A DNA stretch of 64,000 bases from Cadophora sp. MPI-SDFR-AT-0126 (GCA_020747065.1 JAGMVK010000003.1:806001-870000), one strand, 5' to 3'. Shown: positions 35,195-47,685, counted from the first letter of the stretch. Notes: generated by a model not told the origin, from the letters alone. Translations and numbers: made by a program.

Positions 35195-35961
35195 CTACAC
35201 GTTCACTTGCTTCGGATGTCTCGCCATACAAGTAGTTATGTACGGCCCATCCGCAGCGATTCCACGACATTGAGACACAATCTCATCTTGTACCTCAAAA
35301 CCGAATCTTCTGTACAGAGGAACAGCCACGACCGAGCCCTCAACCCAACACCACAATCCCTTCTCATCGGCAAGTTCGGTGGCCCAAGTTAATTGGATAG
35401 CTGCAACGCCACGTCGCTGGTACGAAGGGAGCGTTGCTAACATTTTGAGTTCTGGTGATTTAGTAATTGGAGGGACATAGAGCAAAGTTTGGAAACTGAC
35501 GAAGTTGTGGTTTTTTGCCGAGAATGCGACTTCGAATCTCGACAGCCTTTCGAGTGAACTCGGTCGCGAAAGCATCGTTCAAACCTTCTGGCGTCGAAGA
35601 CGGGTTGACTTCCTCGTCTTCTGGGATGTCTAAGATCATTCAGCTTTGCTTATAGCCTCAGGACCGAGCAGGTTCACTAACCACGAGGCCGTCCGAAGAC
35701 ATCCCCCACATCAGTAAATGCAAAGGCCCATTTCGAATATCCCACAGTCTCTCCTGAGTCCGTGTCGACAACTTTCTTGTAGAACGCTGAAATATCGCTA
35801 TAAATTCTGGGCCATCGTGTGATCACGCCCGCGACTTGCTGATCAAAGGTCATGCCTGGAAACAGTGTTCGTTGGAAAGGGTCGTCGGAGAAAGCGCTGA
35901 TGTAAATGTTGGCGATTGCTTCGCCATCAGCGAATGTGACATCTTGAAGGGTGAGTGGCAT
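35195..35961 (-). CDS. GNAT-family N-acetyltransferase
   Basis: Three exons (35961-35682, 35629-35501, 35451-35195) give 221 aa with introns GTTAGT...CTTAG and GTCAGT...ACCAG, both phase 1. The acetyl-CoA-binding motif A appears as LATLPSYQRRGVAAIQLTWA (QRRGVA is the pyrophosphate-binding loop), and the following strand-helix WCWVEGSVVAVPLYRRFGFE is motif B. The N-terminus, MPLTLQDVTFADGEAIANIY, is typical of fungal GNATs that act on small molecules or polyamines. The substrate cannot be inferred. The donor GTCAGT at 35500 rather than the nearby GTTTCC is used because only it keeps the frame. Confidence 0.83.
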
Positions 35962-36642
35962 TGGAACCAAAGTACTTGATTGGGTGAAGGCGATCAAAGA
36001 TATCGGTGCATGGGGATAGAAAGAACGATTTTGAACAAAAATGGTCACGTTTTGAAGGCAACAATCTATATATGCAATCATTGATAGAGCACCTGCCTAT
36101 TCCAGGCTTCATGTTAACCTACGGTGTCGAATATCAGCTGAGTGCTTCGTGTTTGTTCCAGGCAGCAAGGTGGGTGATTCGACCCTCACGAACCTGAAGG
36201 GAAGAGCTAGATATTTCGCCATAATGCCAAGGAACATGAATCAAAGCTTCACCTGTTCTTCTCTCTTATCTCTCGGAGATCTCTTCACGATCTAAAATCC
36301 AATTTTGGCGACTTGGAAAAGGATCGTGCATCGCAACGCTTCCCCACTTTTGCCGTCCTTTTGGTGATCCGGGGTTCTATTCGTCCATTTCACTTGACTG
36401 TCTTGCACGAACAACTTTCCTCGATAGGCTACATTCAACTTGACCTGTAAATTCAAACTTTAAAAGCTTCTTTCTATCAGGTTGAAAAGTATAAGTTACC
36501 CCGTATGCCCATTCAAATACGGCAACGGGTGCAAGATTCCGCCGCGAGCTCCGTTGAAAGATCGGATCAATAAGCCCACCCCTTGAGCCAGTACACTTGA
36601 GAAACATTCCTCGAGATCTCACCGCACACTTGTGACCACAAC
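35962..36642. other. Intergenic region
   Basis: Upstream of the acetyltransferase gene on the minus strand. No gene is supported. Confidence 0.55.
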
Positions 36643-36828
36643 ATGAATGCCCAAAGTCCCATCAAACAAAGTCAAAGCCGCCCTCTCCCGCAGACATGCA
36701 TCGGTTCCACAGATAGCGCCAATGTGCTAAGCCGTGGATCCGAGCTAGACAACACTTTCAATTTCAACGATCCAATGAGCTCCGGATCGAGCGTCAGCAC
36801 CCATCCAATCAAGAGTATGGTTGCGTGA
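36643..36828 (+). CDS. Possible small Ser/Asn-rich ORF, maybe frameshifted
   Basis: ATG at 36643 opens 61 codons of Ser-, Asn- and Gln-rich sequence (for example ELDNTFNFNDPMSSGSSVST) ending at TGA. Immediately after, in another frame, the sequence reads REGIEKREAALFCEMQQNFI, which looks coding and charged. A small indel near 36815 would fuse the two. No known domain. Confidence 0.25.
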   Translation: MNAQSPIKQSQSRPLPQTCIGSTDSANVLSRGSELDNTFNFNDPMSSGSSVSTHPIKSMVA

Positions 36829-37201
36829 GGGCATTGAGAAACGAGAGGCCGCCCTTTTTTGCGAAATGCAACAAAACTTTATCAAGATGGAACTGAGGTG
36901 ACCGCTCCACGTGATAATGTTCTAGCAGTTTTAGTGTAGAGTTCTGGTTGGAGGTCAAGATGGGGTTTGATAGGTGGGTTTGAAGGTTCTTGATTATATG
37001 GATGATGATGATAATTGTGTACTAGAAGAATCTGTTGAGTACTTCCATCACGTGGAGCTCGGAAACATCGCTTTTTCTCTAGCGGGCTTGAATCTACCTT
37101 TCCTTCTCGTTTCATCCGGCATCCATTCCTCAAATAAGCTTTTTCCAAGATGCCCAAGATCTTGCTAACCAGATCCTTCGAACCAGTCGCGATTCAAGGT
37201 C
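36829..37201. other. Intergenic region with overlapping open frames
   Basis: A minus-strand frame (36882-37157) and a plus-strand frame (36974-37168) overlap in antisense. Neither has a recognisable product. Confidence 0.5.
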
Positions 37202-37492
37202 CTATCTTTTTGAACCAACTTTCAGTACTCTGGAGCCCTTAGGTCGCTTCTGCATTCGCTTCTCGAATACCGGTACTTTGTTCATTGAGGACTGTAAATG
37301 ACGTATCACATGGTTCTCATTGACAGTATAGTTTTGGATGAGGAGGGGACACAAGTTGGCCGTTGAGGACGAAGAGGAGGGTGGAGAGTTATTTTTGAGG
37401 TGAGGGAGGGTTGTTGAGGATGTGTGAGATGAGGATAGTTTATGTTGAACTAAATTGAAGGTCGTTGTTTTGAAGATGGAGGTGAGAGACAT
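37202..37492 (-). CDS. Possible small basic protein, unrecognised
   Basis: Uninterrupted frame of 96 codons from ATG 37492 to TAG. The N-terminus MSLTSIFKTTTFNLVQHKLS could be an organelle-targeting helix; a Ser/Thr/Pro-rich middle and a basic end (EKRMQKRPKGSRVLKVGSKR) follow. No domain or homologue is recognised, so it is a weak call. Confidence 0.28.
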   Translation of the reverse strand: MSLTSIFKTTTFNLVQHKLSSSHTSSTTLPHLKNNSPPSSSSSTANLCPLLIQNYTVNENHVIRHLQSSMNKVPVFEKRMQKRPKGSRVLKVGSKR

Positions 37493-40216
37493 GTTATGAA
37501 GATTATAGTAGTGCCGCTGAGTTGATGATAAGAGGTACCTGACAGGAGAAGGTATGATTGGGGGAACATTGAGAGCGGCACTTTCTTGAAATGACAACCT
37601 TGCAATTGCTAAGAAGTCTCAATTATTGGCAGCTGATTATGCTTTGATTGATTATCAATTAAAGTGCTACCCCTCCAGCGATTCGCTTCCCAAGAACCGG
37701 CTTCTTCCTTAAGGGAGATGAGGACTGTTACTGAATGTGATACAAAACTTCCCCGGGTGGATCAAGCGTATTGATAGTGTGGGATAAACCAGATCTGAAA
37801 TTTGTGTCAAGAGAAGATCGAGGCAGGTAAAAGGTCAGACAAGAACGGGCGACGACAAAGAAGACCAGCAGAGATGCGCGTAATCAAAGATTCTATTACG
37901 GTGTGACCGAGCAGACCGGAGGGGCTGACTTGATCCTTGGGTTATGTTTGCCCGTTCCCGAGAGTCGAATGGATTCTATCTTATGCCATCATGAATGAAT
38001 TTGTGGGTTACAGAGTTCCAACTTCACAGAATAAGAGCTGTCAGATGTAGGAGTGTTGTCATTCCGCCACGATGCTCATGATGCATGAATCGATGGGAAT
38101 ACGCTGGACTGAACACAGATGGCTGCGCATCGGTGATGGCATTTCGTGGAGAAACAGAAGGTGCGAGGGGACGGAAGATTCTTCATTTGCTTTTAGTGCT
38201 GTCTACCATTGTAGTTGGTAATGATTTTGGTTTGAGGCTGATGTGCTCCATAGCGCAAGAAATGCTTCTTATATACAACAGAGCGCCAGACAGCGAGACT
38301 CGAGCCAAACGGCCAGTGAATACCAGATATCCCAACCATAGAACATGAGCGTTTCCCGATTATTCCTCGTCACACTCCAGCTCCCTAAATCAGAGCAAAG
38401 CCAAAATCATAAATTCACACAGCCGTCCTCCTGATAAACACTCTTCCTCGCAACCACCACCTCCACCCATCCCCCTCCCCTCCCCTCCCTACACCCACAA
38501 AACACCCTTCTAAAAAGAAAAGCACTCATCTCCCACAACAGTTGTCAGATTAGATCAAGTTTTATTTTGTCCATCACGAACCACGACTACCCGAGTAGAA
38601 ACCAGCAATCCATCCCTTTCAGCATGGACGCGGCTTCGAGTTCGAGTAGTCTTTTCAGCCTGCTTTGGAGGGCAGGCAGATGTGGTTTAGGTAGGCTCTT
38701 TGGTTATCATCATTCAACTGCTCTGTTGGTGGGAGTGTGCCTGGTAGGCTGAAGAGATGGACAAGGCTGCTGCTTGGGACAGGCAGGCAGCGAGAGGAAT
38801 GGAATGGAGGTAGATGAGGTGGAAAGATAGAAGGGAGGAAGGAGAAAAGGAAAGAGAAAACAGAGGGGAATAATTGAGGACCCGGATAAGAAGTATATTG
38901 AGAGGTTTGAATGAGAGTGAAATTACGCGATAAGTGCAGGGTTGAGAAAATGATGTTGTGTTGTGGTGATGGTGAGGCTGAGGAAGGATCGTCGTGATGA
39001 TGACTGCAAGGCTGACGCGCGTAGAACCAGAGGAAAGGACAGACAGACATGTGGAAGCAACCACCACAACGACCGCCCTTCAGAGCGCCCTTCCCGGCCT
39101 CACACAGCCATGCAACAGTCATTCCAGTCAAGTGCATCGCAATGCTGCGGTCAACCCATTCACGACTCACCGACCCCCTCCTATGAATGACTGGCCTCAT
39201 GTCGCCTTGTGGATGTCCTTATCCTCGTCCATGGATGGATTCACACACAACACACACCTTCCTCGCTTGAAAAATGTCATCAACGTTCCTTCCGCCGCCA
39301 CCAGTTCGAGTCGAGTAGTCGAGTAGTCGAGTCCAGTCAAGGGGAAATTTCTCTGCAGCATCCCTAACCGAAAATAGCCAAGTGCATATCCACCCCTGCA
39401 CCGCCCTTGCGGGTCTCCTCGATACAAATACGGGCAGGCAACCCCTCGCCTTTCCGGCGATTGGAAAACCCATCCATCATCCACCGGCGCATAACACAGC
39501 ACAAAAAGAACTCGGCTTACATAACACAACTTTCTTTCAATTCCGGCGACCACTCACAGCAAACCTGTCTCCACACGCAGCACACAAACCGGATCATCAT
39601 TGGTTTGTCGGTACGGATTATTACTTTCTTCCGAATCTTCACCGCTTTGGAAATTTGTGCTGGTCTTGTCTGCTTTGAACACTGAGTTGAACCGGACTGG
39701 GCAGAAGAGAAGACGGAGCAAACAGACCGAGGGGTTGTTGACAATCCTCCCTTCTAGGACTGGACTGGACTGGACTGGACTCTTGACGATCCATTGATAC
39801 TTTTTTTTTCTCTCTCCAGGCGAATTCTTTTCCTGCATACTACTTTCTACGTTGGGCAGAGATACATCCATTCATTCTGCAGACTTCACGGGTTTATGCA
39901 GAAGAGGATCCAGCTTCCGACAGCACAATCCATTGACCTTGGTACATTGCCCCGCCGCAAGCAGCCATACAAGTCAGCCCTCTAATTCTCAACCACTGCA
40001 TTAGCCTTGCATAACACAACATCCATCCACATCGCATCCACATCCACACCACGCCCACCACATCATCTCACATCACAGGCCCAAAGCATATCCACCTCCA
40101 CCTTTTTCTCTCCACCGCTTCCGAAAACAGCCAGCCTTGAGCAAGGACAAAAAAGAGCAAGCGAAGCCAATCAACCGCCAAGCCGGCGAGGACAAACACA
40201 TCAAACATTGACAGAC
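37493..40216. other. Long 5' flank of the histone-fold gene
   Basis: 2.7 kb without a supported gene. The last 1.8 kb is rich in pyrimidine and CA tracts, typical of a long fungal promoter and 5' UTR. Simple repeats occur at 39308-39333 (CGAGTAGT unit) and 39757-39781 (TGGAC unit). A plus-strand frame continuous with the histone-fold gene starts at 40007, but its Thr/His/Pro-rich sequence looks like translated UTR. Confidence 0.55.
39757..39781. repeat. TGGAC pentanucleotide repeat, five units
   Basis: Perfect head-to-tail pentanucleotide array about 440 bases upstream of the histone-fold gene start. A second short array, CGAGTAGT, lies at 39308-39333. Confidence 0.9.
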
Positions 40217-41266
40217 ATGGACAGTACATATGCGCCTCAATCCCCCGACCTCTCGAGCTTCCTCTCCTCCCCGCCCAAAACACAACAACCCTATAACGCC
40301 CAACCACAATCACAATCGCAATCCTCATCCTACGCGCCTCGATCACCGGGCATCCCATCTTTCAATACACAGCCAGGAACTCTGCACGCGTTTTCTCCGA
40401 ATCAGAATCAATTCGCGTTTACCGCGGACAGTGCAAACGATTTCGCGGAGTACGGATCGAATAGTTACATGCCCCCGATTCCAGCTCTCCCCTCCTCGCA
40501 TACCGACTTCAACGCGCAGAGCCAAATACCATACCAGAATCAAATACAAAATCAATCTCCAATCCTGGATTCCCACTCCTCTTCCGCCTACGGTCGTCCT
40601 CACCGCCAAGCAAGGAATAACATCGCGTCCTACAGCGACGACTTCGAACCCCCCGAGCAAGCTTGGGAACAGGATCAGGGACAGTACATAACCTCGCCTC
40701 CACAAGCACAAGCACAAGCACAGTATCAAAGCCAGCAATTTCCCTACCAACAAGAACAGCTACAAGCTCAACAAAGCATGTCCTCCCGCGGCCCCCGCAT
40801 TAAGCCTGACCCCTCCACAAGTAACATGCACTCCCTCCCCGCCGCACCACCAACCTACAACGATCCTAACCCACTCAATATCGAAATTCGCACCAAATTC
40901 CCCGTCGCTCGTATAAAACGCATAATGCAAGCCGACGAAGAAGTCGGCAAAGTAGCACAAGTCACCCCCGTCGCCGTGTCTAAAGCACTCGAGCTCTTTA
41001 TGATTGCATTAGTAGGTGGAGCGGCGGATAAGGCGCGCGAAAAGGGAGGCAAGAAGGTTACCGCGCAGCATTTGAAGAGTGTAGTGTTGGGCAGTGAGCA
41101 ATTTGATTTTTTGGCGGAGATTGTAGGGAGGGTAGCGGAGGTGCAAGAGGGTGCAGGTGGGGAGGGGAGGAAGAGAAAGGGAAAGGAGGAGAAGGATAGT
41201 GAGAGTAGTGAGGAGGAGAAGAAGCCGAAGAAGGGGAGGGGGAGGAAGAAGAAAGGGGATGAGTAG
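40217..41266 (+). CDS. Histone-fold protein, NC2-alpha (DRAP1/Bur6)-like
   Basis: Intronless, 349 aa. The C-terminal half holds an NF-YC/H2A-type histone fold at about residues 222-310: [51 protein letters not shown]. The motif [17 protein letters not shown] and the KALELF helix are characteristic of NC2-alpha, which pairs with NC2-beta and binds TBP to repress or adjust RNA polymerase II initiation. The fold is followed by a Lys/Glu-rich basic tail ([12 protein letters not shown]). The N-terminal 215 residues are Pro/Gln/Ser-rich with a [12 protein letters not shown] tract, absent from yeast Bur6. Dpb3/CHRAC subunits are the main alternative. ATG 40217 is chosen over the in-frame 40007 because the product starts [10 protein letters not shown]. 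Confidence 0.8.
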   Translation: MDSTYAPQSPDLSSFLSSPPKTQQPYNAQPQSQSQSSSYAPRSPGIPSFNTQPGTLHAFSPNQNQFAFTADSANDFAEYGSNSYMPPIPALPSSHTDFNAQSQIPYQNQIQNQSPILDSHSSSAYGRPHRQARNNIASYSDDFEPPEQAWEQDQGQYITSPPQAQAQAQYQSQQFPYQQEQLQAQQSMSSRGPRIKPDPSTSNMHSLPAAPPTYNDPNPLNIEIRTKFPVARIKRIMQADEEVGKVAQVTPVAVSKALELFMIALVGGAADKAREKGGKKVTAQHLKSVVLGSEQFDFLAEIVGRVAEVQEGAGGEGRKRKGKEEKDSESSEEEKKPKKGRGRKKKGDE

Positions 41267-41982
41267 GCCGGTGTTTTGGGGGATTTTGATTTGGGCGGGA
41301 AAGGAAGGTTAGGGGTGGGTTTTGGGAGGGGCTTCTGAAGGGAGGGAATCTGCTTAGTATGGCGTTGAGGGGATTAAGCATATACACGGCGTACCTTTGG
41401 GAATTATGAGCGAACGAATGATTGACCAAGTCATCGATGAATACTGTCTGCAATACCATACCACACGAAGCAAAACAATCATAACACCTAGCAGGTTTTG
41501 CTTCTCCGCTTCGTAACTCTTATCATAATCTTTTCAATTCTCTTTTGGACAAATCTGCAGGACTCGTACTAACTAAAATGTCTTTGTTCCTAAACATGCT
41601 AGACTGGCTCCCCGCTCCCCATTAAGCAGTCTGACAGGTAGGCAGCTAGCTATCTTACATACCACCCACACACAAAATCGGACACTCGAACTCATGAAAT
41701 GAAACAAGTCCTTCAAGACAAGGTAATAATTCACAGCAGGTACCTACCCCTGCTCCTGCTTCTTCTGTGCTTTTTGAGGTCGGAGAGAAAGGATCGATAG
41801 TTAGTTATGGTTACGGGTGGGGGTGTTCGTGCCGGCGGTGTCGGTGTCGGTGTCGGTATCGTGAACTGGAGCACTCCTCGCCCCGCGTGATACTTTTTTC
41901 TTTCTTTTCTTTAGTTAATTATTGTCAGGTATTGTGATAACTATTCTAATATCGAGATCATACTTAACAACTAAAATAGTTT

Positions 41983-41983
<1 letters not shown>

Positions 41984-42012
<29 letters not shown>
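41984..42012. repeat. GA microsatellite, about 14 units
   Basis: An uninterrupted AG/GA dinucleotide run of about 29 bases. Confidence 0.95.
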
Positions 42013-42015
<3 letters not shown>

Positions 42016-44172
42016 CCTGAAGACTGACTGCGTAGACAAGCGTTTCTACCGCGGTTTCGTTGAGATTAATTAGTTTCTGGATTTTATTTTTGAATAAGGT
42101 ATGTATGTATGAGGACGCGGCTGCTGCGATGCGCTGCGACGTTTGTTGGTTAGGGTGGAATTAACTTGTACTTTCGAATAGATCGGATTCGAGGAGGTAT
42201 TTGGATAGTGGGGGTGAGTAAAGTCAAGTCCTAAGTCTCTCTCTGCCAGCTGCTAGTAACAGGGATGGAAGTCTCTTGAGGGTTGGGCGGGGAAGATTGA
42301 TCCGGGCATATGTGATAAGGTGGGAGGGGAGTTGTGTGTTTGAAGTGAATTTGAAGTGAATATTAAAATGAAGTGCATTACGTGGTCCTATTAGATGATA
42401 TGGTAATGCGATTGGTTTGTATAAATGGTGGTAATGATTTGTGTAGTGATGAAAGCGGGCGATTTTCCTGTAGAGTGGATTGTTGTGAACTGAATTGTAT
42501 GATGCGGAATCAGAATACTAACTTAGGGAGGAAAGTAGAATAAGTGCTATGCTAAAACGATATCGAAAAGCAACTTGAATGAATCCCGGGAGGAGTTACA
42601 AAGATATCTCCTTCTTCGGCTTTGTACTGATTGAGGATCAAGATTCTCTTATTTCCAAAGTTTCATTCAATCCTCACCCAAATAAATCGAGTCAAGATAT
42701 AACACAGGAAACTCATGCCCTATCTTCTCACAATAATACATCCGAGTTTCATAGCAGGAGGAGTGTGGGAACGATGATTGTTTGATAGTGGATCGATGTC
42801 ATCGTCTTACTCAGTTATTTGGGTAGCGCAACCTTAACTTAATATTACCTTCCATCAAAATCTCCACCTCACTTATTTCCCAATACTTTCCGTGCTTAAT
42901 ACCACTTAATAGAATCCGACCGTGCCACATCACCAAACTTCTCAGCTCTGAAACCTCGCCTCAGACATCTTGGGAATCGCTCACCTACAGTAACACCCCT
43001 CCGAGGCCTGTCTTAGAAGCGCTCCATACAGTATAATCATTGAACGGCACCAGGAGCTCAGAATAGAAAGACCCGTTCTACAAATTGAGTTATTGCCGTG
43101 GGGAGACTCCTGGTATTAACCTCTGGCTTTCATGATTAAGAGATGAATTGTTTCGAAGAAGAGGCAGATTGGATATAATACAAGAAGGCTTCGCAGATGA
43201 GGTTCACAGATGAGGCCTCGGCAACACTGATATCGAGGAGCCTTAGTATTTTGTTTTGTTATGGGGATTCTATTGGAGTATAACCTGAAGTATAATAACA
43301 AATGAGACATCAGTTGCTGAGTCACTTGATACTCGCTCAAGAGGGAGGTAAGTCGAGAGCTCGATAAGTCAGAATCTACAGAGTACCTCAATGGATTAGT
43401 AACTTGGCTTGTGCTATAATATTAGTAGGTAACTTATTTGCGTACTGCCAGAGTTGACTTTATACGAGAAGCTCGGAGCTGAGCTGAGGATACGAAAAGC
43501 ACCGAGTACTCTCGCCGAGAAAAAGCCTTTATGTGTCTATACCGGGACTTCCATACCGGGACTTCTATGAAGCCAATTTATATTTAAATTGTGTTCCAAG
43601 CAAGAGAAGTGTGGACGAGATTTGAGCTGTAAGGCAGACCGCCACAACGAGTATCTGACAGTTAAGTTAAGGCAATGATAGAAAGATTGTGTCCAGTAAG
43701 TTAAGTTCGAAAAGTGAGCAAGTCCCGGCACTTATTCCAAAGAGTAATTTTACTTTAAGGAAGAGCGGAGTGTTATTGTTCACAAGCTTTCGTACAGGGC
43801 AGGGTAGGGCACGGTTTGTTTCCCCACTCGCTCGCTTCCCTTGATCAGGAGGTTCGGTTACTCCAGCGGATCGAAAACAATAACTTACTTCCTTATTCCC
43901 GGCTCCATTCCCAACCTCTATTGCAATTCCCTCGAATCAAGCCGCAAACACATCCTCTGTACCCCAGACAAAAGCCAATCCACACGTGGAAACTTTCAAG
44001 AAGGCCCTTTTCTTTTCACCACAAACCCCAACCCCTACAATCTCGAACCTTCACACTGACATAAGTCAGCATTCGTACCTATCTATCCTCAACTACCGGC
44101 AGCCATTTCCTCTCCTACTCCCGCAAACTTTCCTCCCCGCGCACTTGGCGAAACCCAACATCACTCCATAGA

Positions 44173-44173
<1 letters not shown>

Positions 44174-44211
<38 letters not shown>
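44174..44211. repeat. Poly-C tract, 38 bases
   Basis: An uninterrupted run of 38 C on the plus strand, about 400 bases upstream of the MFS transporter ATG. Such a tract can form an i-motif or, on the other strand, G-quadruplexes; its exact length is hard to sequence. Confidence 0.9.
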
Positions 44212-44213
<2 letters not shown>

Positions 44214-44613
44214 ACATCTGATCAAAAGACTCAACGCACTTTCTCGGCGTGGAGAAAGTTTAGCAGCCAACGCATAAAGTCAAAGTACAGCGCAAGGTCT
44301 GACCCGTCGGTAGATGCATTTGAGGGAGACATGCGGTATACACACCACTCTTTTGGAAAGTCTTTTTGGGAGGGAGAGGAGATGAGAGATGATAGAGAGG
44401 TTCGAAGAAGTACTTAGGGTGTTCTAATCTCATGGTTTGACTTGAAAACAAGTGATCTGAGCTGTTGTGAAGTTCTTCGTTGTTGATGAACCATTGAATC
44501 GAATTGCATCTTCGGCTTTGATCTCCAAACTTGACTTTGAGTCTTTAATACATTCCCTCTCGATTTCCTGAAGTTGATCGACCCTTTGTTGGATTTGAAA
44601 GTAGTTTCCCATC

Positions 44614-46566
44614 ATGGATTCCATTCTTCACTCGGTAGACCGCCGCATTTCCAGCTCAGAAGACGTCGGAATTGCCGTGAGTGATGAGAAACATGGTAAC
44701 ATGCATATGGAGAGGATTCAGAGTGGGCGGAATTCACAGGTCTTTTACGGAATCGACGAGGAGCATCAGAAGAAAGTGATGTCAGTCATCCCTTCCTGAC
44801 CATCAGTCATATTTCGTCTTTCACGAGCCAAAGTGTGAGATTGGCGAGTCGTTGACTTGTCTGCAGTCGAAAAGTCGACGTTCGTCTCCTACCGATACTG
44901 GGTTTGATGTACTCGATCTCCCTCGTTGATCGAACCAATCTAGGTCTCGCGCTCGTAGCGGGTATGCAGCAGGATCTGGGGCTCGGTGTGGGGGATCGGT
45001 ATACGGTTGTTGTGATGGTGTTTTTTGTGGCGTACATGTGAGTCCTTCTTCCTACGTTTCATTATGGAATATCTAACACTGAGTAGTATATTCGAGATCC
45101 CAAGTGTAAGTATTTATTGGATATGGTAGAGACGAAGGATGGAACTGATCACTTCAAGAATCTCATCCTTCCTAAAGCCGGTCCTGCAAACTGGCTTGCC
45201 CTCCTCGGCGTCGGTTTCGGATCCGTTATGATCGGTATGGGATTCGTCAAACACTGGGGTATACTGGCTCTCTGTAGAGCTTTACTTGGTGTGATGGAAG
45301 CTGGATTTTTGCCTGGTAAATAGTTCCCTTTCCACTCCACCCATTCCAACCTCTTCATCACCCTCGTTCTATGCAAGCACAACGTTCAGTAACACCTCTC
45401 AGGGTGCACCTATCTCATCACTTGCTGGTACACACGTTTTGAAGTCGGCAAACGGCTCGCGGGATTCTGGATTTTGGCTGTTCTTATGAATGGTTTCGCA
45501 GCTATCTTCGCCTATGTCCTGACCCTTCTTAAAGGCAGAGAAGGGCTGAACGGCTGGCAGTGTAAGTACAAGTGTTCCGGCCAATGAACACACTCGACTG
45601 ACAAAAGAACAAGGGATATTCATAATCGAAGGCGCAATTACAGTCTTCGTCTGTGCCGTAGGCTGGTTCGTAATTGTCGATTTCCCTGCCAAAGCAGGGA
45701 ATTTCCTCGCGCCCGAAGAGAAGAAATTCATGATCGACCGTATCAACAACGACCGAGGAGACGCAGAAGAGGACCATATCAGCAGCCGACGCATCCTGCA
45801 CCATCTCAAAGATTGGCGTCTGTATTTCTGGAGTTTCAATCTCATGGCTTCGGCGCTACCTGGATACGCATACTCATATTTCCTGCCTGTGATCTTGAAG
45901 CAGGGGATGGGATATTCGACTGCGCAGAGTCAACTGTTGACCGCGCCGCCGCATGTGCTGGCTGCAATTGTGACGTTCGCTTCAGGGTGGTTGGGTGATA
46001 AGTATCATATACGGGGTCCGTTGATTGCGGTCCATCAGTTGTTGACGGCGGTGGGAATGCTGATTACTGCGTACGGGGGAAGTAATGTTGCGAGGTATTT
46101 TGGGGCGTTCTTGGGGATTGGATTCATGCAGTATTGTATCCCTGGGGTGATAACATTTCAAGCTAGTCAGGCGTTCCTTCTTTGCTTGGAAATTTGCAGT
46201 TTTGCTGACTGTCTCACCAGACAACATCACTTCACACTCCAAGCGATCAGTGGCCGCCGCTACTTGCCTGATGGGTGGTGGACTTGGTGGCATCTTCGCA
46301 AGTGTTGCGTTCAAGCAATCAGAAAGTCCGAAATACACAGTAAGCTCATATTGTCAAATATGCTTATCAATTTCTGCCTGGTTGCATGATTGGATCGATT
46401 TGCTGACATGTTCCCGAAGACTGGTATCTTCGTCACACTCGCTACCTCGCTGGCCAGTATCCTCTTGATCTGCATCATGGATTTCTATTTCTGGCACTGC
46501 AATAAGAGAGCTCGTGCTGGGACGCATAGAATTGGGGGGATGTCTGATTGGTATTACACATATTAG
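44614..46566 (+). CDS. MFS transporter, Dal5/anion:cation symporter family, eight exons
   Basis: Exons 44614-44780, 44867-45037, 45087-45105, 45159-45315, 45403-45561, 45614-46165, 46221-46339 and 46420-46566 give 496 aa, the normal length for this family. The 19-nt third exon encodes only the stretch IFEIPS. Family marks: KVDVRLLPILGLMYSISLVD, DRTNLGLA after helix 1, FEIPSNL, GVMEAGFLPG with a TYLITCWYTRFE loop, and GWQWIFIIEGA. About 12 membrane segments are visible. Members carry allantoate, nicotinate, pantothenate, biotin and similar small anions across the plasma membrane with protons. The C-terminal tail ends SDWYYTY. Substrate unknown. No catabolic gene is adjacent. Confidence 0.88.
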
Positions 46567-47685
46567 AAAGAATTGCTACCGATCAACACTTCAGCTGCCG
46601 CTTGAAGCAAGAGAATTAGATAATCATTAACCTTCTTTAAAGGAGCTAGAATGAAGCCATTAATGCCATTAGAAAATATATATTGATCAACACCATAGTG
46701 TTGCAAACATTCTACAAACGAAATGTAGTGAAACGAGAAAGTCAGCCACACGATCATCAAATCCCACAGCTCCACCGAGGGCGTTTCCACCCAGCCCCTC
46801 ATTCGTGGTTCGTAACATGGCTTTCCGCTTCATGCACCACGGGAGAGGGGCATCCAATCAAAGTTCAATCTTCTCGAGGGCATTCAAATGCCCTCTTCCT
46901 GCGATGTGCAACAAAGAGAAACGCAAAAATGATGGCTGGGATAAAGATTTCCACGTGATTATATCGTAAGTGTGTGCTTATGATCTTTAAAATGCATGAT
47001 TCCCGGAATTTCGCAAGACACCATATTGCCTATCTAGACAACGGTCAATTAAGAAGTCTATATTGTGCCAAAGTGGGTAAGTATCTCCTTCGGCACGTGT
47101 AAGGTGCGACCACCTACCTAGGCTTGATTCGACATCAGACATCCCTCGAAGTCGAGCTGCTTAAATTCTTGTATGCTGTACCCATAAGGATACAAAACAA
47201 ACGTATTTTTTCTGGTTTTTGGTATTGTGCTTATCTTTCGATCTTGTCTGCATGGATCAAAAGAGTGAACATACAGGTCCTGGCGGTAGGTGAATGATCT
47301 GACTGAATTGTCGTGTATCTAGCTTGCCTTAGCAGTTCTAGTCGATCAGTTCTCATAACATCAGTAGATATTGGTAGGAGCGATGCATGAGCCATTGCAG
47401 AATTGATTCTTCAATTTCAATACGGCTTCTTATGCCTTGATTAGCTTTCCGCTAGTCTTCATTCGATATATCGCCCCTTACTTTCCTATTGCTGTGAGGA
47501 TTAATATTGCCTACATTCACCTTAGAAGCGAAATAATTTGTTTACAAACCTTGCTAACTGCCCAGCTTCTACGACCCCCAAACCAATACGCCATTCTCCA
47601 CCTCCAACTCATTCATCATCTTCTTATCACGGAATCAATACGCATCGAGTAAATATTCATCGCTTTCTATTTCTCTCTTATCAGC
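46567..47685. other. Intergenic region up to the transposon
   Basis: 3' flank of the transporter and unique sequence before the Fot1-like element. No gene is supported. The base composition drops sharply to AT-rich at about 47.75 kb. Confidence 0.6.

Larger units (their letters stand above)
41267..44613. other. Intergenic region (3.3 kb) with simple-sequence tracts
   Basis: No supported gene. It holds the 3' UTR of the histone-fold gene and the promoter of the transporter. Repeats: a GTCGGT array (41837-41858), a GA dinucleotide run (41984-42012) and a C38 tract (44174-44211). Open frames near 43.8-44.1 kb are short and Pro/His-rich without a family. Confidence 0.55.

Noticed and set aside
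38655..39200. 181-codon minus-strand open frame
   Set aside because: Low-complexity Ser/Pro/His text antisense to purine-rich promoter sequence; no family or splice support.
40007..40216. N-terminal extension of the histone-fold gene
   Set aside because: In frame, but Thr/His/Pro-rich and pyrimidine-rich like a UTR; the ATG at 40217 gives a normal start.
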